A stretch of DNA of 8,233 bases from contig CAKRFP010000058.1 in NCBI GenBank assembly GCA_934320645.1, forward strand, positions 1 to 8,233. Reading direction: 5' to 3'. The translations under genes and the position numbers were made by a program. Numbering within the stretch: position 1 is the first letter of the stretch; each line of letters opens with the position of its first letter. Source of the DNA: an uncultured Bariatricus sp. Lineage in GTDB: Bacteria > Bacillota > Clostridia > Lachnospirales > Lachnospiraceae. Shown one piece after another: positions 1 through 6,144 of the stretch. The notes beneath the pieces are model-generated. The model was given only the letters and a program-made list of their open reading frames with translations. It did no database searches and had not been told where the DNA came from.

Positions 1-8
1 CAAAGTCC

Positions 9-998
9 ATGAAAAGTTTGAATGAAGATTTAAAAACAGGGCAGTTTAAGCAGATTTATCTTCTGTACGGAGAAGAGGCTTATCTGAAAAAATTATATAA
101 AAACCGTTTCATCAAAGCGATGGTGCCGGAAGGTGACACGATGAATTACCGTTATTTTGAGGGAAAGAACACGAACCCGAAGGAGATTATCGACCTTGCC
201 GAGACCTTACCTTTTTTTGCAGAGCGCAGGCTGATCGTTCTGGAAAATACCGGCTTCCTGAAAAACGCGACACCGGAGCTGGCAGAATATCTGAAGGAGA
301 TGCCGGAGACCACTTATATGATCTTTGTGGAGTCAGAGCTGGATAAGAGAGGAAAGCTCTACAAAGCGATCAAGGAGAAAGGTCATATTGTAGAACTGAA
401 GCGGCAGGATGAGAAGACGCTGATCCGCTGGATTCTTGGAATGGCGAAAAGGGAAAAGCTTCAGATGTCAGAAGCGGCAGTCCGTTATCTGCTTGCAAAG
501 ACAGGCAATGACATGGAGAATCTCGGGCAGGAGCTGGAAAAATTATTCTGTTACTGCATGAACCACACGGAGGTCACGGTAGCAGATATTGATGAGATCT
601 GCACTACGCAGATCGGAAACCATATTTTTGATATGGTAGATGCGGTTGCGGCAAAGGAGCAGAAAAAGGCGCTGGATTATTACTATGATCTTCTGACGCT
701 GAAGGAACCGCCGATGCGGATCCTGTATCTGCTGACCAGGCAGTTCCGTATTTTAATGGAAGTCAAAGAGATGGAACGCACCGGAGTTCCGCCGAAGGAG
801 ATTGCCTCCAAGGTAGGGATCATGCCGTTTCTGGTAGGAAAGTACCGGGCGCAGGCGAAAGCATTTACCAGAAAAGAGTTGCGCGGGATCGTGGAAGCCG
901 GTGTACAGACAGAAGAAGATGTAAAGACCGGAAAGATGGGAGATGTACTCTCAGTGGAGCTCTTTCTGGTGCAGTATAGCAGCAAGCGGGAAAAGTAA
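9..998 (+). CDS. holA: DNA polymerase III subunit delta
   Basis: The delta subunit of the clamp loader opens the beta sliding clamp so it can be loaded on primed DNA; it acts in the cytoplasm at the replication fork. The 329-residue protein has the usual family length. Near its N-terminus (about residues 16-26) it carries the typical YLLYGEEAYL segment, which sits where other AAA+ proteins have a Walker A loop but lacks the Gly-Lys-Thr. This fits delta, which does not hydrolyse ATP. The C-terminal third (from about residue 210, NHIFDMVDAV, then the RILYLLTRQFR segment) matches the collar domain. The ATG at 9 gives the expected N-terminus, but only 8 bases precede it, so its ribosome binding site cannot be judged and a start upstream of the window is not excluded. 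lepA follows closely, suggesting co-transcription. Identification is from family knowledge, not a search. Confidence 0.93.
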   Translation: MKSLNEDLKTGQFKQIYLLYGEEAYLKKLYKNRFIKAMVPEGDTMNYRYFEGKNTNPKEIIDLAETLPFFAERRLIVLENTGFLKNATPELAEYLKEMPETTYMIFVESELDKRGKLYKAIKEKGHIVELKRQDEKTLIRWILGMAKREKLQMSEAAVRYLLAKTGNDMENLGQELEKLFCYCMNHTEVTVADIDEICTTQIGNHIFDMVDAVAAKEQKKALDYYYDLLTLKEPPMRILYLLTRQFRILMEVKEMERTGVPPKEIASKVGIMPFLVGKYRAQAKAFTRKELRGIVEAGVQTEEDVKTGKMGDVLSVELFLVQYSSKREK

Positions 999-1020
999 TT
1001 GGATATAGAGAAGAAGGAAA

Positions 1021-1028
1021 AAGGAGAG
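1021..1028 (+). promoter_or_regulatory. Ribosome binding site deciding the lepA start
   Basis: AAGGAGAGA lies about 10 bases upstream of ATG 1038. It falls inside the longer reading frame that starts at TTG 999, which argues against the TTG and for ATG 1038 (or 1044). Confidence 0.7.
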
Positions 1029-1037
1029 ACTGAAAAC

Positions 1038-2849
1038 ATGCATATGGATCAGAAAAAGATTCGGAATTTTTGTATTATTGCACATATTGACCACGGAAAA
1101 TCCACACTGGCGGACCGGATTATCGAGCAGACAGGTCTGCTGACCAGCCGGGAGATGCAGGCGCAGGTACTGGACAACATGGATCTGGAAAGAGAGCGTG
1201 GAATAACGATCAAATCACAGGCAGTCCGCACGGTCTATAAGGCAAAGGACGGGGAAGAGTATATCTTTAACCTGATTGACACTCCGGGACACGTAGACTT
1301 TAACTATGAAGTGTCACGGAGTCTTGCAGCCTGTGATGGAGCAATCCTGGTCGTTGATGCAGCGCAGGGCGTAGAGGCGCAGACGCTGGCAAATGTATAT
1401 CTGGCACTGGACCATGACCTCGATGTCATGCCGGTGATCAACAAGATCGATCTTCCGAGTGCAGAGCCGCAGCGTGTTATTGAAGAGATTGAGGATGTGA
1501 TCGGGATTGAGGCGCAGGATGCACCTCTGATCTCTGCAAAGACCGGACTTAACGTAGATCAGGTTCTGGAACAGATCGTGACAAAGATCCCGTCTCCGAC
1601 AGGAGATCCGGATGCACCGCTTCAGGCACTGATTTTCGATTCCCTCTATGATCCGTATAAAGGTGTTATCGTATTCTGCCGGATCAAGGAAGGCTGCATT
1701 ACAAAAGGAATGCCGATCCGCATGATGGCAACAGGCGCAACCGCAGATGTTGTGGAAGTTGGATATTTTGGTGCCGGACAGTTTATCCCTTGTGATGAAC
1801 TTTCGGCAGGAATGGTTGGATATTTTACGGCCAGCCTGAAAAATGTAAAGGACACCCGTGTGGGTGATACCGTAACAGGTGCGGAAAATCCATGTGCTGA
1901 GCCTCTTCCGGGATATAAAAAGGTCAATCCGATGGTGTACTGCGGAATGTATCCGGCAGACAGCTCCAAATACCCGGATCTGAGAGATGCACTGGAAAAG
2001 CTGCAGCTCAACGATGCGGCACTTCAGTTTGAACCGGAGACTTCTCTGGCGCTGGGATTTGGTTTCCGCTGTGGATTCCTCGGGCTGTTACATCTGGAAA
2101 TTATTCAGGAAAGACTGGAAAGAGAATACAATCTGGATCTGGTGACTACCGCGCCGGGTGTTATTTACAAAGTCCACAAGACCAACGGAGAGGTGATCGA
2201 CCTGACCAACCCGTCCAATCTTCCGGATCCGTCAGAGATTGATTTTATGGAAGAGCCGATGGTAAAAGCAGAAATCATGGTGACATCCGAATTTATCGGT
2301 GCGATCATGGATCTGTGTCAGGAAAGACGTGGCGAATATCAGGGAATGGAATACATCGAAGAGACCAGAGCGGTATTGAAATACCACCTGCCTCTGAACG
2401 AGATCATCTATGATTTCTTCGATGCGCTTAAGTCTAGATCCCGTGGTTATGCGTCCTTCGATTATGAGATGCTCGGTTATGTCAAATCCGATCTGGTCAA
2501 GCTGGATATCCTGATCAATAAAGAAGAAGTGGATGCCCTTTCGTTTATTGTATTTGCGGGAAGTGCCTACGAGAGAGGAAGAAAGATGTGCGAGAAGCTC
2601 AAAGAGGAGATTCCGAGACAGCTTTTCGAGATTCCGATCCAGGCAGCAGTCGGAAGCAAGATCATTGCCCGAGAGACTGTAAGAGCCATGCGTAAAGACG
2701 TACTTGCCAAGTGTTATGGCGGTGATATCAGCCGTAAGAAGAAACTTCTGGAAAAGCAGAAGGAAGGAAAGAAACGTATGCGACAGGTTGGAAACGTAGA
2801 GATTCCACAGAAGGCATTTATGAGTGTATTAAAACTGGACGACAAATAG
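1038..2849 (+). CDS. lepA: Elongation factor 4 (translational GTPase LepA)
   Basis: LepA is a ribosome-associated GTPase related to EF-G; proposed roles are back-translocation of stalled ribosomes and help in initiation or 30S maturation. Counting from the ATG at 1038 the protein has 603 residues, normal for the family. The GTPase motifs are all present: AHIDHGKST (15-23, P-loop), RGITI (54-58, switch I), DTPGH (81-85), NKID (135-138) and SAK (166-168). Domains II, III and V follow, and the C-terminal part has the LepA-specific domain ending KAFMSVLKLDDK. The frame is open back to a TTG at 999, immediately after the holA stop. ATG 1038 is preferred because AAGGAGAGA at 1021-1028 lies upstream at usable distance and the resulting N-terminus (MDQKKIRNFCIIAHIDHGKS) is family-like. 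ATG 1044 is also possible. No separate promoter is evident in the 39-base gap after holA. Confidence 0.96.
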   Translation: MHMDQKKIRNFCIIAHIDHGKSTLADRIIEQTGLLTSREMQAQVLDNMDLERERGITIKSQAVRTVYKAKDGEEYIFNLIDTPGHVDFNYEVSRSLAACDGAILVVDAAQGVEAQTLANVYLALDHDLDVMPVINKIDLPSAEPQRVIEEIEDVIGIEAQDAPLISAKTGLNVDQVLEQIVTKIPSPTGDPDAPLQALIFDSLYDPYKGVIVFCRIKEGCITKGMPIRMMATGATADVVEVGYFGAGQFIPCDELSAGMVGYFTASLKNVKDTRVGDTVTGAENPCAEPLPGYKKVNPMVYCGMYPADSSKYPDLRDALEKLQLNDAALQFEPETSLALGFGFRCGFLGLLHLEIIQERLEREYNLDLVTTAPGVIYKVHKTNGEVIDLTNPSNLPDPSEIDFMEEPMVKAEIMVTSEFIGAIMDLCQERRGEYQGMEYIEETRAVLKYHLPLNEIIYDFFDALKSRSRGYASFDYEMLGYVKSDLVKLDILINKEEVDALSFIVFAGSAYERGRKMCEKLKEEIPRQLFEIPIQAAVGSKIIARETVRAMRKDVLAKCYGGDISRKKKLLEKQKEGKKRMRQVGNVEIPQKAFMSVLKLDDK

Positions 2850-2864
2850 ACGATAAAAGAGACA

Positions 2865-2906
2865 AGAAGGCAGGAGCGGTTTCCGAGTGAAAGGTTCCTG
2901 CCTTTT
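2865..2906 (+). terminator. Hairpin between lepA and hemW, probable weak or partial terminator
   Basis: AAGGCAGGA (2867-2875) pairs perfectly with TCCTGCCTT (2896-2904), with a loop of 20 bases, and can be extended outward by a G-T and an A-T pair. Only four T follow the CC (2903-2906) before a G, so the U-tract is short. The hairpin ends about 10 bases before the hemW ribosome binding site. It may stop or reduce read-through from lepA or set the lepA mRNA 3' end. Confidence 0.6.
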
Positions 2907-2915
2907 GCAGCAGAA

Positions 2916-2923
2916 AAGGAGAG
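2916..2923 (+). promoter_or_regulatory. hemW ribosome binding site
   Basis: AAGGAGAG lies six bases upstream of ATG 2930 and fixes that start. The start places the radical-SAM cysteine motif at residues 13-20, as usual for HemW. Confidence 0.8.
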
Positions 2924-2929
2924 AAGCTG

Positions 2930-4231
2930 ATGCAGCCTTTAGAACTATATATTCATATTCCGTTTTGTGTAAAAAAATGCGCTTACTGCGATTTCCTTTC
3001 CGGTCCTGCGGGAGAACAAGAAAGAGAGGACTATGTGAATCTGCTTGCCGAAGAAATCCGAAACTGCCCGGATGCGGTAAAAGATTACGAGGTGGTTTCC
3101 ATCTTTTTCGGAGGCGGAACCCCGTCCCTTCTTACCGGGGAACAGATGGAGCGGTTGATGGACGTGATCCGGGAAACATTTACGCTGGGGCAGGATGCAG
3201 AGATCACCATGGAAATGAATCCGGGAACTGTAGAGGAAGAAAAACTGCGAAAGTACAAAGAAGCAGGAGTAAACCGTCTGAGTATAGGGCTACAGTCGGT
3301 CAATGATGAGGAACTTCGCCTGCTTGGAAGAATCCATACTTATGAAGAGTTTCTGGAAGCATATCATATGGCAAGAGACTGTGGATTTGCCAATCTCAAT
3401 GTGGATCTAATCTCCGCCATTCCGGGGCAGACGGTGGAAAGCTGGAGGCATACACTGGAAAAAGTGATAGCGCTTCACCCGGAGCACATCTCAGCGTACA
3501 GTTTGATCCTGGAAGAGGGGACGCCTTTCTATAAGAAATATGTAGAAGAGGAAAATGAGGAAGGACCAAAGCTTCCGGATGAGGATGCAGAGCGGCAGAT
3601 GTACTGGGATACGGAAACACTGATGGAGAAGAATGGGTATCACCGCTACGAGATTTCAAATTATGCAAAAGAAGGCTGTGCCTGCAGGCACAATCTGGGA
3701 TACTGGGAGAGAGTGCCGTATCTGGGATTCGGGATCGGAGCGGCGTCGCTGGTTCCGGGGGAACTGATTGGAAAATTGGATTTGGAAGAGAGAAGAAATC
3801 AGAAGAAAGAGAAGCGGGGAAAAGCTGTTGGAGATTCAGAAAGTCATGTGAATCTGGAAACAGCTGGGAATAAGAAAAACGCTGTAGAAATGAAAAAGGA
3901 AAGAGCAGCAGGAAAAATGGGACGCTACACAAACCCTGCAAAGTTAAAAGATTATGCACTTTCTTACCAGAATAAATTTCATGCAGAGCTTCTGACGGAA
4001 GCTGAAGAAATGGAGGAATTTATGTTCCTCGGACTTCGGAAGATGAATGGAATTTCAAAAAAAATATTTTCCGAGTACTTTGGAAAGAGCCTGGAGGATG
4101 TTTACGGTGAGCCAATTCAGAAACTGGAAAATCTGAACCTACTTGAACAGAATGTCGACAGGGTATGGCTCACAAAACGTGGAATTGATGTCAGCAACAG
4201 TGTGTTTGTAGAGTTCATTTTGGAAACATAA
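2930..4231 (+). CDS. hemW: Radical SAM heme chaperone HemW (HemN-like)
   Basis: HemW proteins are radical-SAM enzymes that bind heme and pass it to target proteins; they were long annotated as oxygen-independent coproporphyrinogen III oxidase. The iron-sulfur motif is Cys13-X3-Cys17-X2-Cys20 followed by Phe22, in the N-terminal setting LYIHIPFCVKKC. The SAM-binding GGGTPS motif is at 61-66. The radical-SAM barrel continues to about residue 275 (YLGFGIGAASL), and a C-terminal HemW-type domain, including EEFMFLGLRKMNG, ends the protein. At 433 residues it is longer than the usual 370-390. The excess is a Lys/Glu-rich, low-complexity stretch at about residues 278-330, where relatives run almost directly from GAAS to RYTN. 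The start is supported by AAGGAGAG at 2916-2923. Classical HemN is less likely because of the N-terminal sequence and length. Gene order lepA-hemW is common in Firmicutes. Confidence 0.9.
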   Translation: MQPLELYIHIPFCVKKCAYCDFLSGPAGEQEREDYVNLLAEEIRNCPDAVKDYEVVSIFFGGGTPSLLTGEQMERLMDVIRETFTLGQDAEITMEMNPGTVEEEKLRKYKEAGVNRLSIGLQSVNDEELRLLGRIHTYEEFLEAYHMARDCGFANLNVDLISAIPGQTVESWRHTLEKVIALHPEHISAYSLILEEGTPFYKKYVEEENEEGPKLPDEDAERQMYWDTETLMEKNGYHRYEISNYAKEGCACRHNLGYWERVPYLGFGIGAASLVPGELIGKLDLEERRNQKKEKRGKAVGDSESHVNLETAGNKKNAVEMKKERAAGKMGRYTNPAKLKDYALSYQNKFHAELLTEAEEMEEFMFLGLRKMNGISKKIFSEYFGKSLEDVYGEPIQKLENLNLLEQNVDRVWLTKRGIDVSNSVFVEFILET

Positions 4232-4247
4232 GATTTGGAAACTTAAG
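4218..4247 (+). repeat. 15-base near-perfect tandem repeat across the hemW stop codon
   Basis: Two adjacent 15-base copies (4218-4232 and 4233-4247) share the core TTTGGAAAC and end in TAAG; they match at 13 of 15 positions. Because 15 is a multiple of three, the second copy carries an in-frame Leu-Glu-Thr-stop again. The real hemW stop is the TAA at 4229-4231, and a second in-frame TAA lies at 4244-4246. Confidence 0.75.
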
Positions 4248-4271
4248 AAAATAAAATATAGCATTTACAGG

Positions 4272-4304
4272 AATACAGCCCATAAACGGGCTGTATTTCA
4301 TGTT
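4272..4304 (+). terminator. Rho-independent terminator after hemW
   Basis: AATACAGCCC (4272-4281) pairs perfectly with GGGCTGTATT (4288-4297) around a six-base loop (ATAAAC). The descending arm ends in a T-rich run (TATTTCATGTTT). It lies about 40 bases after the hemW stop and separates the holA-lepA-hemW group from cysK. The A-rich left arm also gives a U-rich signal on the opposite strand, so it could act in both directions. Confidence 0.85.
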
Positions 4305-4350
4305 TCTGGTGAGTGAAACAGGCGAATGCAAATAAAAATATAAAGTATAC

Positions 4351-4379
4351 TTGACAAATATGTTTTATAGGCATATAAT
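4351..4379 (+). promoter_or_regulatory. Sigma-A-type promoter of cysK
   Basis: A perfect -35 hexamer TTGACA (4351-4356) and a perfect -10 hexamer TATAAT (4374-4379) are separated by exactly 17 bases. Transcription should begin near 4386, giving a leader of about 48 bases before the cysK ATG. An A/T-rich stretch just upstream (4331-4346) could serve as an UP-like element. Such a strong promoter suggests that expression is limited by a repressor. Confidence 0.92.
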
Positions 4380-4385
4380 GACATC

Positions 4386-4413
4386 ATCGAGTTAAACCTA
4401 TCGAATTAGTAGG
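4386..4413 (+). promoter_or_regulatory. Candidate Rrf2/CymR-type operator in the cysK leader
   Basis: Just after the expected transcription start lies the inverted repeat CCTA (4397-4400)-N9-TAGG (4410-4413). Overlapping it are two direct nine-base copies, ATCGAGTTA (4386-4394) and ATCGAATTA (4400-4408), 14 bases apart, more than one helical turn. The site lies between the promoter and the ribosome binding site, where a bound repressor would block transcription. The natural candidate is the Rrf2-family protein encoded right after cysK. The binding is inferred; I have no alignment to a known consensus. Confidence 0.5.
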
Positions 4414-4433
4414 AAAAGGAAGGAGAACTTACG

Positions 4434-5366
4434 ATGTCAAAAATTTATAATGGTGCTTTAGAGCTTGTTGGAAATACTCCTCTTGTAGAGGTGAAAAATA
4501 TTGAAGAAGAATTAGGGTTAGAGGCAAGAATTCTTGTGAAACTGGAATACTTCAATCCGGCGGGAAGCGTAAAGGACAGAATTGCCAAAGCAATGATTGA
4601 GGATGCTGAGGAAAAAGGATTATTAAAAGAAGGTTCTGTTATCATTGAGCCTACTTCGGGAAATACGGGAATCGGTCTTGCATCGATTGCAGCAGTCAAA
4701 GGATACCGTATCATTCTTACCATGCCGGAGACAATGAGTGTAGAAAGAAGAAACATCCTGAAAGCATACGGAGCAGAGATTGTTCTGACAGAAGGTGCAA
4801 AAGGAATGAAGGGTGCAATTGAAAAAGCAGAGGAACTTGCAAAAGAGATCCCGGGCAGCTATATCCCTGGACAGTTTGTTAACCCGGCAAACCCGGAAGT
4901 ACACAGAAAGACAACCGGACCGGAGATCTGGAATGATACAGACGGAGAAGTAGATCTGTTTATCGCAGGTGTTGGAACAGGTGGAACACTGACAGGTGTT
5001 GGTGAATATCTGAAATCCCAGAATCCGGATGTGAAGATCGTTGCACTGGAGCCTGCAAGCTCACCGGTACTTTCTACAGGAAAAGGTGGTCCTCACAAGA
5101 TTCAGGGAATCGGAGCGGGATTTGTACCGGACGTACTCAACACAACTGTATATGATGAAATATTTACTGTAGAAAATGATGACGCTTTTGCAACAGGAAA
5201 GCTGCTTGCAAAGAAAGAAGGAATCCTGGTAGGAATTTCTTCGGGAGCTGCACTTTACGGAGCGATCGAACTTGCAAAACGTCCGGAAAATAAAGGAAAG
5301 ACGATTGTGGCACTGCTTCCGGATACCGGAGACAGATATTACTCCACACCGCTCTTCACGGAGTAG
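4434..5366 (+). CDS. cysK: Cysteine synthase A (O-acetylserine sulfhydrylase)
   Basis: CysK makes L-cysteine from O-acetyl-L-serine and sulfide using pyridoxal phosphate, the last step of assimilatory cysteine synthesis in the cytoplasm. The 310-residue length is typical. Visible motifs are NPAGSVKDR (41-49) with the PLP lysine at 47, the substrate loop PTSGNTGIG (73-81), the MPETMS segment (97-102), the phosphate-binding GTGGT (181-185), and GISSGAA near the C-terminus, whose serine contacts the PLP ring nitrogen in this fold. The start is fixed by AGGAGA (4421-4426), seven bases before the ATG. It has its own strong promoter, and the next gene, a CymR-like regulator, starts three bases after its stop. 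CymR is known in Bacillus to work in complex with CysK, so this enzyme may also be a regulatory subunit; that part is inference. Cystathionine beta-synthase is less likely at this length and with no CBS domain. Confidence 0.95.
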   Translation: MSKIYNGALELVGNTPLVEVKNIEEELGLEARILVKLEYFNPAGSVKDRIAKAMIEDAEEKGLLKEGSVIIEPTSGNTGIGLASIAAVKGYRIILTMPETMSVERRNILKAYGAEIVLTEGAKGMKGAIEKAEELAKEIPGSYIPGQFVNPANPEVHRKTTGPEIWNDTDGEVDLFIAGVGTGGTLTGVGEYLKSQNPDVKIVALEPASSPVLSTGKGGPHKIQGIGAGFVPDVLNTTVYDEIFTVENDDAFATGKLLAKKEGILVGISSGAALYGAIELAKRPENKGKTIVALLPDTGDRYYSTPLFTE

Positions 5367-5369
5367 AAT

Positions 5370-5816
5370 ATGAATTTTTCAAAGAAAAGCAGATACGGAC
5401 TTCGGGCACTGATCGACCTGTCCGTATACTCGAAAGAATCCCATGTTGCACTTGCAGCAATCGCAGAGCGTAACAGTATTTCACCGCAGTATCTGGAGCA
5501 GGTATTTGCAGCGCTTCGGAAAGCAGGGATCATCAAAAGTGTAAAAGGACCGCAGGGAGGTTATCTTCTTGCGAAGCCTGCAGCACAGATTTCGGTTGCG
5601 GAAATCCTGCGTGCGTTGGAAGGCGACTATCTGATCGAGGAAGAAGATGTCGAAAGCGCCGAGAATGGAAGAGCCGCAGCGCAGGCTGTCCAGAGCGAAG
5701 TCATCGAACGCCTGAACAGAGGACTCCAGGATATCCTTGAGAATCTGTCGCTGGCAGACCTCGAACAAAAATATCAGGAATACAGTGAATATAGTCAGGA
5801 TATGTACTATATATAA
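5370..5816 (+). CDS. cymR: Rrf2-family transcriptional regulator, CymR-like
   Basis: This 148-residue protein is a winged helix-turn-helix regulator of the Rrf2 family. Typical features are KSRYGLRALIDL at residues 6-17, the recognition region SPQYLEQVFAALRKAGII (38-55) and the wing KGPQGGYLL (59-67). It contains no cysteine at all, whereas IscR-type members hold an iron-sulfur cluster on three cysteines in the region around residues 90-106. Here that part is acidic (EEEDVESAE). This favours a CymR-type repressor of cysteine metabolism that senses through CysK. The protein ends in Tyr-Tyr-Ile; a C-terminal isoleucine is what CysE and other partners insert into the CysK active site. The ATG starts three bases after the cysK stop, with GGAG (5360-5363) inside the end of cysK, so the two are surely co-transcribed and perhaps translationally linked. 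The symbol is by inference; IscR-like naming would be wrong given the missing cysteines. Confidence 0.85.
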   Translation: MNFSKKSRYGLRALIDLSVYSKESHVALAAIAERNSISPQYLEQVFAALRKAGIIKSVKGPQGGYLLAKPAAQISVAEILRALEGDYLIEEEDVESAENGRAAAQAVQSEVIERLNRGLQDILENLSLADLEQKYQEYSEYSQDMYYI

Positions 5817-5822
5817 TAGAAG

Positions 5823-5866
5823 AAATACACACCATCAGACCGGGAGGCTGGGGTGTGTATTTTTTT
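5823..5866 (+). terminator. Strong rho-independent terminator of the cysK-cymR unit
   Basis: AAATACACACC (5823-5833) pairs perfectly with GGTGTGTATTT (5852-5862) and the right arm runs into a stretch of seven T (5860-5866). The 18-base apical part can fold further, with CAG/CTG (5836-5838 with 5848-5850) and CC/GG (5840-5841 with 5846-5847) around a GGGA tetraloop. It begins only a few bases after the regulator's stop codon. Confidence 0.92.
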
Positions 5867-5877
5867 GTCTGACGGTC

Positions 5878-5901
5878 GGGTGGGGAGTTTGGGAGGAAGG
5901 G
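5878..5901 (+). other. G-rich stretch, possible G-quadruplex
   Basis: Four runs of three or more G (5878-5880, 5882-5885, 5891-5893, 5899-5901) are separated by loops of 1, 5 and 5 bases, which fits the simple G3+N1-7 rule. It lies between the terminator and the palindromic element, in a stretch with no gene. No function can be read from the sequence. Confidence 0.4.
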
Positions 5902-5927
5902 AGCAGGCGGCTCAGGCAGAAAAGAAG

Positions 5928-6045
5928 GGATTCCAATTCAATCGGCAAACCATTCCGATGAGCCTCTGAAAGCAATCATTGTGTCAGCAATGGCTTCCAC
6001 AATGATTTGAGTCTCATCTCCATTGCCTCAAATGAATTGGAATCC
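5928..6045. repeat. Imperfect palindrome of about 118 bases, possible MITE-like or structured-RNA element
   Basis: The ends are a perfect 13-base inverted repeat, GGATTCCAATTCA (5928-5940) and TGAATTGGAATCC (6033-6045). Further inward, GGCAA (5944-5948) pairs with TTGCC (6023-6027), GATGAG (5957-5962) with CTCATC (6013-6018), CTC (5964-5966) with GAG (6009-6011), and AATCATTGTG (5974-5983) with CACAATGATT (5998-6007). AGC/GCT (5986-5988 with 5993-5995) closes an AATG tetraloop at the tip. The whole element could fold into one long interrupted hairpin. I see no clear target-site duplication and no reading frame in it. It could be a non-autonomous mobile element or palindromic intergenic repeat, or a transcribed structure. 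It ends 53 bases before the hrcA -35 box. Confidence 0.75.
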
Positions 6046-6098
6046 GACAGCATATCCGGGTGGAACCGGACCCAAAAATAAAAAAATCATAAACCCTG

Positions 6099-6127
6099 TT
6101 GACAAAGTGAATGGTAAGTGGTACATT
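6099..6127 (+). promoter_or_regulatory. Sigma-A-type promoter of the hrcA-grpE-dnaK operon
   Basis: A perfect -35 TTGACA (6099-6104) is followed after 17 bases by TACATT (6122-6127), matching the -10 consensus at four of six positions. TG at 6119-6120 makes it an extended -10, which would compensate. The start point would be near 6134, so the CIRCE operator begins at about +12. TATAAG at 6128-6133 is better as a -10 hexamer, but its spacing of 23 bases is too long. Confidence 0.75.
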
Positions 6128-6144
6128 TATAAGCGTAGAAAATG

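Noticed and set aside
999..1037. N-terminal extension of LepA from TTG 999
   Set aside because: It includes the ribosome binding site of ATG 1038 and adds a charged, non-conserved leader not found in the family.
2887..3306. 139-residue plus-strand frame overlapping hemW
   Set aside because: It lies in another frame of a clear hemW gene, is Arg/Gly-rich and has no recognisable motif.
3396..3959. 187-residue open frame on the minus strand
   Set aside because: It is fully antisense to hemW and crosses its charged insertion; the predicted protein is Ser/Pro/Leu-rich with no recognisable family, as expected of a shadow frame.
4386..4433. Riboswitch or T-box in the cysK leader
   Set aside because: The leader is only about 48 bases, has no specifier or antiterminator elements and no terminator stem before the start codon.
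5737..5961. 74-residue plus-strand frame running from the end of cymR into the intergenic gap
   Set aside because: It overlaps cymR in another frame, passes straight through a strong terminator and the G-rich stretch, and has no family-like sequence.
6055..6070. TCCGG-N6-CCGGA hairpin followed by an A-rich run
   Set aside because: The stem is only five bases, and the A-run downstream on the plus strand is the wrong composition for a terminator; on the minus strand the T-run precedes the stem.
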